The translations under genes and the position numbers were made by a program. DNA of 64,000 nt from Planctomycetota bacterium (GTDB taxonomy: Bacteria > Planctomycetota > Phycisphaerae > Phycisphaerales > UBA1924): the NCBI GenBank assembly GCA_003696675.1, contig RFGH01000116.1, positions 1-64,000 of the forward strand, read 5' to 3'. Below are positions 59,463 to 64,000 of this stretch, piece after piece (positions within the stretch are counted from its first letter, which is position 1; each line of letters opens with the position of its first letter). The notes under the pieces are model-generated. The model worked only from the letters and a program-made list of their open reading frames with translations, was not told the origin of the DNA and did not search any database.

Positions 59463-59837
59463 TCAACGATCGAACTGCTTCTGGTTCGCGAGCTGGATAA
59501 TCCCGCACACCATGCTCGGCAGGTTGAAGAGCAGAATAGAGCAGATATCCAGGATCGCAAATGTCTTCGCCTTGCCGCGATTCGCGTCCTGCTCGGCGCG
59601 GCTGCCGCCGAGCTTGGTGAATGTGATGATCTCGAAGATGCCCAGCACGAGCAGCGGGATACCAAGGAAGAACAGGAAGCAAGTGCTGAACCAGCTCAGC
59701 GCCACGATACAGTTGAAGATGCCCGCGATGAGCATCGGCACTCGGACGCCCGACAGATCCCGCGGCGGCCCGCCCGAGGGAGCAAACCCTCCGGGAGCGT
59801 GGGCGGGCGTTGACTGGGTCGGTTCGAACTCTTCCAT
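59463..59837 (-). CDS. Small membrane protein of unknown function
   Basis: A 124-residue protein. After a Pro/Gly-rich N-terminal tail of about 30 residues come two to three membrane segments (MLIAGIFNCIVALSWFSTCF, FLGIPLLVLGIFEIITF, AILDICSILLFNLPSMVCGI). I do not recognise the family. GGAGGT precedes the ATG at 59837. The stop lies 9 bases from the ffh stop (convergent). Confidence 0.65.
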   Translation of the reverse strand: MEEFEPTQSTPAHAPGGFAPSGGPPRDLSGVRVPMLIAGIFNCIVALSWFSTCFLFFLGIPLLVLGIFEIITFTKLGGSRAEQDANRGKAKTFAILDICSILLFNLPSMVCGIIQLANQKQFDR

Positions 59838-59886
59838 GGCGTGACCTCCGCGCGTTGTTCAGACAAACTCGGTCCCGATTGCTCAA

Positions 59887-61185
59887 CTACTCCTCGATCG
59901 GCAGCGGATCGTCCGCCCTTCCCTCGGCCCACTCCTTGAACCGCGGCCAGAAGATCTCCTGGATCAGGATCTTCACGCACGCCGCGATCGGGATCGCAAT
60001 CAGCAGCCCGAACACGCCGAACAACGCCCCGCCCGCAAGCGACGCGAACAGGATCGTCGGGGTGTCCATGCCCGTGCTTTTGCCCTGGATCAGCGGTGTC
60101 CAGACATAGTCGTCCAGCGCCTGCCCAACGAAATACACCAGCGTCGGCGCCCCCAAGACCCACCACCAATGGCCCCGCAAGCCCGTATGCCCCTCCAGCC
60201 ACAGCAGCGTCACGGAGATCGGCAACCCCACCAACGCCAGATACGGCACGATCGAGAGCACCGCCACGACCGGCCCAAGGATGAACGCGCCCGGCACACC
60301 GATCGCAAAGTACGCGATCGAGAACACGATCCCCTGCACGAACGCGATCGTCAAACGCCCGCGGATAAAGCCAGAAATCACCGCATCGAACTTGGTAAGC
60401 AGATCGATCACCCTCGCGCGATTCTTGTCCGGCAGCAGACTCCGACCGAAGCGTTTGACCTTGACCCACTCCGTCGCCGTGAAGAAGAAAAAGAACAGCG
60501 TCACGAAGCCCATGAACCCAAGCCCGAACACCGCGCCGACCCAACCCAGCAATCGGTTGACCGTTTCTAGCCCGACATTCGCCGCGGTCTGGGCCACCTG
60601 ATCGCGGTTCTCATCGATCCACTCCACGCCCGCCTGCAGCGCGTCACGGAAGGCCGAAGGCTCATCCTCCGGCGCGGTGAGCTGCTCGTATACCCACCTC
60701 CAGGTCGGACTGAACTCGTCCACCGGCTCGCCGTGCCGCCTGAACGACTCACGATCCTTCCAGTCCTCGAAAACCTTCTCGGCAGCCTCCGCTGATCCCG
60801 CTTCTGCGGCCGCCTGAACCGTCCGGATGTTGTCGACGGTCCGCGAGCCGAACATCGCCAGCTGGGCCACTCCGACCGAGATCGCCACAACCGCCGGGAT
60901 GACCACGAAGGTCACGGCCATCGCGATGATCCCCCCCACCGCCACCGGGCGGGACACCCCGAGCCGCCGCACCGCCCACGCGATCACAGGCTCGAACAGG
61001 TATGCCAGCAAGATCGCCAGCAGGAGCGGGACGGTGACCACCGAGGTCTTCTGGCCGACCACGATCAGTGCGAACACGCCCAGCCCGAGCAGCACATCCC
61101 GCACGGGCTGCATCTGCCAAAGGTGAAGCTTGGCCCACGCGGGGGAGGACTTCGGCGGGACGCTGCTCGGATTCGGCTCGGACAT
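59887..61185 (-). CDS. AI-2E-type membrane transporter
   Basis: A 432-residue polytopic protein of the AI-2E transporter / PerM family. After a first hydrophobic pair (VLLGLGVFALIVVGQKTSVV, VPLLLAILLAYLFEPVIAWA) comes a long extracytoplasmic insert. The conserved second half carries GRLTIAFVQGIVFSIAYFAI, PGAFILGPVVAVLSIVPYLA, LVGLPISVTLLWLEG and FASLAGGALFGVFGLLIAIP. Some members export signals or act as sodium/proton antiporters; this one is unassigned. The ATG at 61185 has TATGCT 6 bases before it. Confidence 0.88.
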   Translation of the reverse strand: MSEPNPSSVPPKSSPAWAKLHLWQMQPVRDVLLGLGVFALIVVGQKTSVVTVPLLLAILLAYLFEPVIAWAVRRLGVSRPVAVGGIIAMAVTFVVIPAVVAISVGVAQLAMFGSRTVDNIRTVQAAAEAGSAEAAEKVFEDWKDRESFRRHGEPVDEFSPTWRWVYEQLTAPEDEPSAFRDALQAGVEWIDENRDQVAQTAANVGLETVNRLLGWVGAVFGLGFMGFVTLFFFFFTATEWVKVKRFGRSLLPDKNRARVIDLLTKFDAVISGFIRGRLTIAFVQGIVFSIAYFAIGVPGAFILGPVVAVLSIVPYLALVGLPISVTLLWLEGHTGLRGHWWWVLGAPTLVYFVGQALDDYVWTPLIQGKSTGMDTPTILFASLAGGALFGVFGLLIAIPIAACVKILIQEIFWPRFKEWAEGRADDPLPIEE

Positions 61186-61191
61186 GGGGCG

Positions 61192-61197
61192 AGCATA
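61192..61197 (-). promoter_or_regulatory. TATGCT hexamer, possible leaderless start of the AI-2E-type gene
   Basis: Minus-strand TATGCT with 6 bases to the ATG at 61185 and no Shine-Dalgarno. Confidence 0.5.
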
Positions 61198-61228
61198 CCC
61201 CGAAAAACCCCGCCCCGTTACCCCGGGA

Positions 61229-61648
61229 TCACGAGCCTGCGGGTTCCAGCCCGTTGCCCATCGCCGGCTCGGCGAAGGCCTCGTCGAAGTCGTACACGCC
61301 GTCGAAATCCTCCAGCGTGTCCTCGTCCGTCTTGCGCATCAGCCCGGCATCGACCATCGCGAAGATGATCTGCCCGAAGTCCCGAGTCTCGTAGATGCCC
61401 CACTTGTTGAGCACAGCCTTGGCCAGCATCCCGTACTGCCGGACCGCGTGGTCCCTCAACCCGATGCACAGCTGCTGCCCGGTCACATGCCGATGCTCGT
61501 CCTCGAGCTCCATCAACTCCATCTCGGTCCGACCGTGCACGGCCTCGACCGTGTGGGCCAGCCCGTCACGAATGAAGGGCAGGCACGACGGCGAATAGCC
61601 CCCGGCCCGATCGAGGATGGTCTTGATGTCGATGTCCTGTTCAGTCAT
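61229..61648 (-). CDS. Minf_1886-type conserved protein of Planctomycetes/Verrucomicrobia
   Basis: A 139-residue cytoplasmic protein. LDRAGGYSPSCLPFIRDGLA, HRHVTGQQLCIGLRDHAVRQ, YGMLAKAVLNKWGIYETRDF and GQIIFAMVDAGLMRKTDED are the conserved blocks of this restricted family. No function is known. The ATG at 61648 is preferred over an upstream extension; GGAG lies about 11 bases away. It follows the 3-methyladenine glycosylase gene on the same strand. Confidence 0.85.
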   Translation of the reverse strand: MTEQDIDIKTILDRAGGYSPSCLPFIRDGLAHTVEAVHGRTEMELMELEDEHRHVTGQQLCIGLRDHAVRQYGMLAKAVLNKWGIYETRDFGQIIFAMVDAGLMRKTDEDTLEDFDGVYDFDEAFAEPAMGNGLEPAGS

Positions 61649-61762
61649 GTGGGCCGACACTCCGGCGGAGAATCTTACTCGCCGACTACGCATTCGGGAC
61701 GGACGCCCCGTCCGCTTCACCTTTTTGCCATCCGATGCCCCGCGGTTCCGCCCATTCGGGGG

Positions 61763-62383
61763 TTAGCGCGATCGAAACGGGTGATCGGCCCATACGAACC
61801 GCAGCGGCTCGTCCTTCCAGAAACCCACCTCTCCTCCCAGCCCGATCCGTGGAGTTCGCACGATCGGCGGCTCGCTCTGACCCGCCGGCCGGTCCAGAAT
61901 GGCAAGCTGGGAAGACCTGTGAAGATCCTCACCGTCCAGCGACCGATCAATCGCCATCGCCCGGCACAGCCGCCCCGGCCCCGCGCACAAGTCCCGATCC
62001 CGCAAGGCTCGCTTCCGCAGCGTGCCGCCCTCCCGCAGCCGGCGCATGGTGTCAATCCCCTCCGTCGGCTCGACCGACCGCACCAGCACGGCCGCCGGGT
62101 GATCCTTCCGAAAGCACGACACATTGAAACAGAAGTGCATGCCGTAGGTGAAGTAGACATACGCCGTCCCCGGCTCGGCCCACATACTCTCGTTCCGGGC
62201 CGTGCGCCGCCCGCCGGCGGCGTGGGACGCCAGATCCTCCGGCCCGGTGTACGCCTCGGTCTCGACGATCACCCCGGCGAGACGCTCGCCCGTGGGCAGG
62301 ATGCGGACAAGGGTGCAACCGATGAGACGCGGCGCGAAATCCCTAGCGGACAGTTTCCAGATCCTTTCACTGAGCGGAAGCAT
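61763..62383 (-). CDS. mpg: DNA-3-methyladenine glycosylase (MPG/AAG family)
   Basis: A 206-residue repair enzyme that removes alkylated bases. Family signatures: LARDFAPRLIG-like start (SARDFAPRLIGCTLVRILP), GVIVETEAYTGPEDLASHAA, GTAYVYFTYGMHFCFNVSCF, AAVLVRSVEPTEGID and LCAGPGRLCRAMAID. Length matches the AAG family (about 200). The start overlaps the ccsA stop (ATGA), so it is co-translated with the cytochrome assembly gene. Confidence 0.93.
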   Translation of the reverse strand: MLPLSERIWKLSARDFAPRLIGCTLVRILPTGERLAGVIVETEAYTGPEDLASHAAGGRRTARNESMWAEPGTAYVYFTYGMHFCFNVSCFRKDHPAAVLVRSVEPTEGIDTMRRLREGGTLRKRALRDRDLCAGPGRLCRAMAIDRSLDGEDLHRSSQLAILDRPAGQSEPPIVRTPRIGLGGEVGFWKDEPLRFVWADHPFRSR

Positions 62384-64000
62384 CACGCGTACGCATGCAA
62401 CCCCGGCAGCAGCAGGTTCACCCCGAAGTAGGTCCACAGCATCACCACGAACCCCGCCACGGACAGCCACGCCGTCGTCAGCCCGCGATCCTTGAGATTC
62501 GTAAACCGCACATGGATCACGATCAGGTACACGATCCAGGTGACCAGCGCCCAGGTTTCTTTCGGGTCAAAGGCCCACCAGCGGCCCCACGAGTGGTCCG
62601 CCCACCACGCGCCGAGCAGGATGCCCACACCCAGCGTCCAGAACGCGAGCTGCAGAATCGTCATCGTCGCGGTGTCCAAGTCCTTCAGCGTCCGCTGGGT
62701 GCCCAGCGACACACCGGTCTCGCCCGTGCCGAGCGCACCGGCCGCGACCAGCTCGGCCTCGGACCGACCGAAGTACTTCGCTCCGTAGTGCGTCGCCAGG
62801 TAGAACAGCGAAATGATAAAGCCCAGGGCGATCAGGCCGTAGCTGGTCAGCACGGTCGTCACATGATACTTCAGCAGCACCGAGGTGTTCAGGATGGCCG
62901 CCTCACGCTCGATGTGCTGGCCCGGGATGCCGGTCTGCGTGGCAGTGATGAGCACCAGGAACCCCGTCGCCGCCGCGGCCGCGCCGTAGAGCCACTGCTT
63001 CTTGAGCACCATCACCACAAACCCGACGATGGCCGCGAAGAGCGACACGCCCGTCATCGACTCGAACTGGTTCTGGATCGGGAACCGCTCAGCGATCGCC
63101 CAACGCAGCCCGAAGCCCAGCCCGTGCAACGCCATCGCGATCACCAGCGTGCCCACGCCGATCGCAACCAGCCACTTCCGCCCGGTTCCGAACGCCAGAA
63201 TCAGCGACACCAGCGAGACCAGGTAGACCCAATATCCATACTCGAACGCGTTCGCGTTGTTGTAGAACGACTCGAGCGAACGCCGCCCCTTCGGATACAC
63301 CTCCGCGTTGATGGTCGGCAGCACCGCGGCCAGCTCGCGGATCGCGCCGTTGGCCTTCTCGGCATCACCCGCCCGCCACGCGTTGGCGAGGGTCATCGCC
63401 GCCAGACGAGCCGGGTGGTCACCCGGCAGGTGTCCGATGTGCAACCAAGGCTTGTCCTTCGACTCCGGCGCGACCATCTCGAGGTTCTTCCAGGAGTTGA
63501 CGAAGATGCCCAACGAACGATCAACCTGCATCGCCGCACGCCGGTACTGATCCTCGCCCTGGTGCGCATCGAGCACGGGCATGACCAGCTGATCGGCCAT
63601 CCGTGGCGAGATCATGCCCGTCTTCAGCCATCCCTCACGCAGCCTGCTGTCCTCGATCGCACGCTGCAGGATTTGCTGCCGAAGCGGCAGATAGCTCACG
63701 CCGATCGTGGGACGGTCGACATAGTAACTCGGGTCGATCATGACATCGAGAAGCGTGAACATTGGGTCAAAGCTGACCTTGACCACTTTGTCACCCGAGC
63801 GGTCCAGATCGAAGTGCTTGTGGCGGCCGGTCATCATCAACACGGACTCGGCCGCCAGTGTCTCAAAGATCTTCACACGCCCGTTATGGAACACCGCCAG
63901 ATCCGCCAACGGCGAGAGATCCAGCGCGTCGGCGAACGCCTTCTTCTCGGCGATCGTCATCGAAGCCGGGATCGGCTGACCGAACGGATTCTGCACATCC
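62383..64000 (-). CDS. ccsA: Cytochrome c biogenesis protein CcsA-type, 5' truncated by window edge
   Basis: Heme-handling membrane protein of cytochrome c maturation system II. 537 residues are visible and the start lies beyond the right edge. The visible N-terminal about 240 residues are extracytoplasmic (ADLAVFHNGRVKIFETLAAE, PTIGVSYLPLRQQILQRAI), the part typical of planctomycete CcsA/ResB-like proteins. About eight membrane segments follow. The heme-binding WWD-type motif is WGRWWAFDPKETWALVTW (from about residue 470), with flanking His in LLKYHVTTV and HVRFTNL. It is coupled to mpg. Confidence 0.92.
   Translation of the reverse strand, partial: DVQNPFGQPIPASMTIAEKKAFADALDLSPLADLAVFHNGRVKIFETLAAESVLMMTGRHKHFDLDRSGDKVVKVSFDPMFTLLDVMIDPSYYVDRPTIGVSYLPLRQQILQRAIEDSRLREGWLKTGMISPRMADQLVMPVLDAHQGEDQYRRAAMQVDRSLGIFVNSWKNLEMVAPESKDKPWLHIGHLPGDHPARLAAMTLANAWRAGDAEKANGAIRELAAVLPTINAEVYPKGRRSLESFYNNANAFEYGYWVYLVSLVSLILAFGTGRKWLVAIGVGTLVIAMALHGLGFGLRWAIAERFPIQNQFESMTGVSLFAAIVGFVVMVLKKQWLYGAAAAATGFLVLITATQTGIPGQHIEREAAILNTSVLLKYHVTTVLTSYGLIALGFIISLFYLATHYGAKYFGRSEAELVAAGALGTGETGVSLGTQRTLKDLDTATMTILQLAFWTLGVGILLGAWWADHSWGRWWAFDPKETWALVTWIVYLIVIHVRFTNLKDRGLTTAWLSVAGFVVMLWTYFGVNLLLPGLHAYA

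Overview
The window reads as a chromosomal segment of a high-G+C planctomycete, most likely class Phycisphaerae. The basis is a set of exported proteins ending in P-x-P / hydrophobic stretch / Arg-rich tails (a PEP-CTERM variant), two exported proteins ending in dockerin-like or NFFDV-repeat tails that finish in GCP, the PVC-type small basic protein, a Minf_1886-type protein, an ECF sigma operon with a large exported partner, and a PadR regulator coupled to a HAAS-like membrane protein. I see no rRNA, tRNA, CRISPR array, insertion sequence or prophage.

Layout. 0-16 kb: partial aroA, a glycosyltransferase, an Ig-like/dockerin-type exported protein, a GroES-like/GIY-YIG pair, an amino-acid permease, lipoproteins, a glycine-rich PEP-CTERM protein, a B12-binding-domain protein, an M48 protease with a small lipoprotein, ubiE, typA and mscS. 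16-25 kb: rplU, a PEP-CTERM propeller-like protein, an ECF sigma / anti-sigma-like / exported-protein operon, a membrane dipeptidase, and two DUF642-like exported paralogues with different C-terminal tails. 25-36 kb: scoB-lapA-small protein-feoB-feoA, a HAF-repeat PEP-CTERM protein, scoA (separated from scoB), two tandem PAS-like/LuxR regulators, nrdR, and padR with a membrane protein ending in an SLBB domain. 36-48 kb: thrS with a candidate leader-peptide attenuator, an MFS transporter, a hydrolase, a methyltransferase, a sulfotransferase-like gene and a class IV aminotransferase that look like the two halves of a known fused protein, a LOG-family protein, a class I/II aminotransferase and the small basic protein. 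48-64 kb: a NuoI-like ferredoxin, two divergent PEP-CTERM genes, pyrF, DUF971-recG, an HTH regulator coupled to polX, a sulfotransferase, ffh, an AI-2E-type permease, a Minf_1886-type protein, a 3-methyladenine DNA glycosylase and a truncated ccsA.

How genes are expressed. Many genes use a clear Shine-Dalgarno (GGAGG or GGGAG) or a stop/start overlap (GTGA, ATGA, TTGA). A second group of about fifteen genes has no Shine-Dalgarno, or only one that coincides with the hexamer, and instead has a TANNNT hexamer, usually 5-7 bases before the ATG. That is the spacing expected for leaderless transcription.

The strongest candidate for something undescribed is upstream of thrS (36147-36263). It is a 17-residue open frame with four consecutive Thr codons, followed by an alternative-pairing segment that overlaps its stop codon and then an intrinsic terminator. 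This is the layout of a ribosome-mediated attenuator sensing charged tRNA-Thr.
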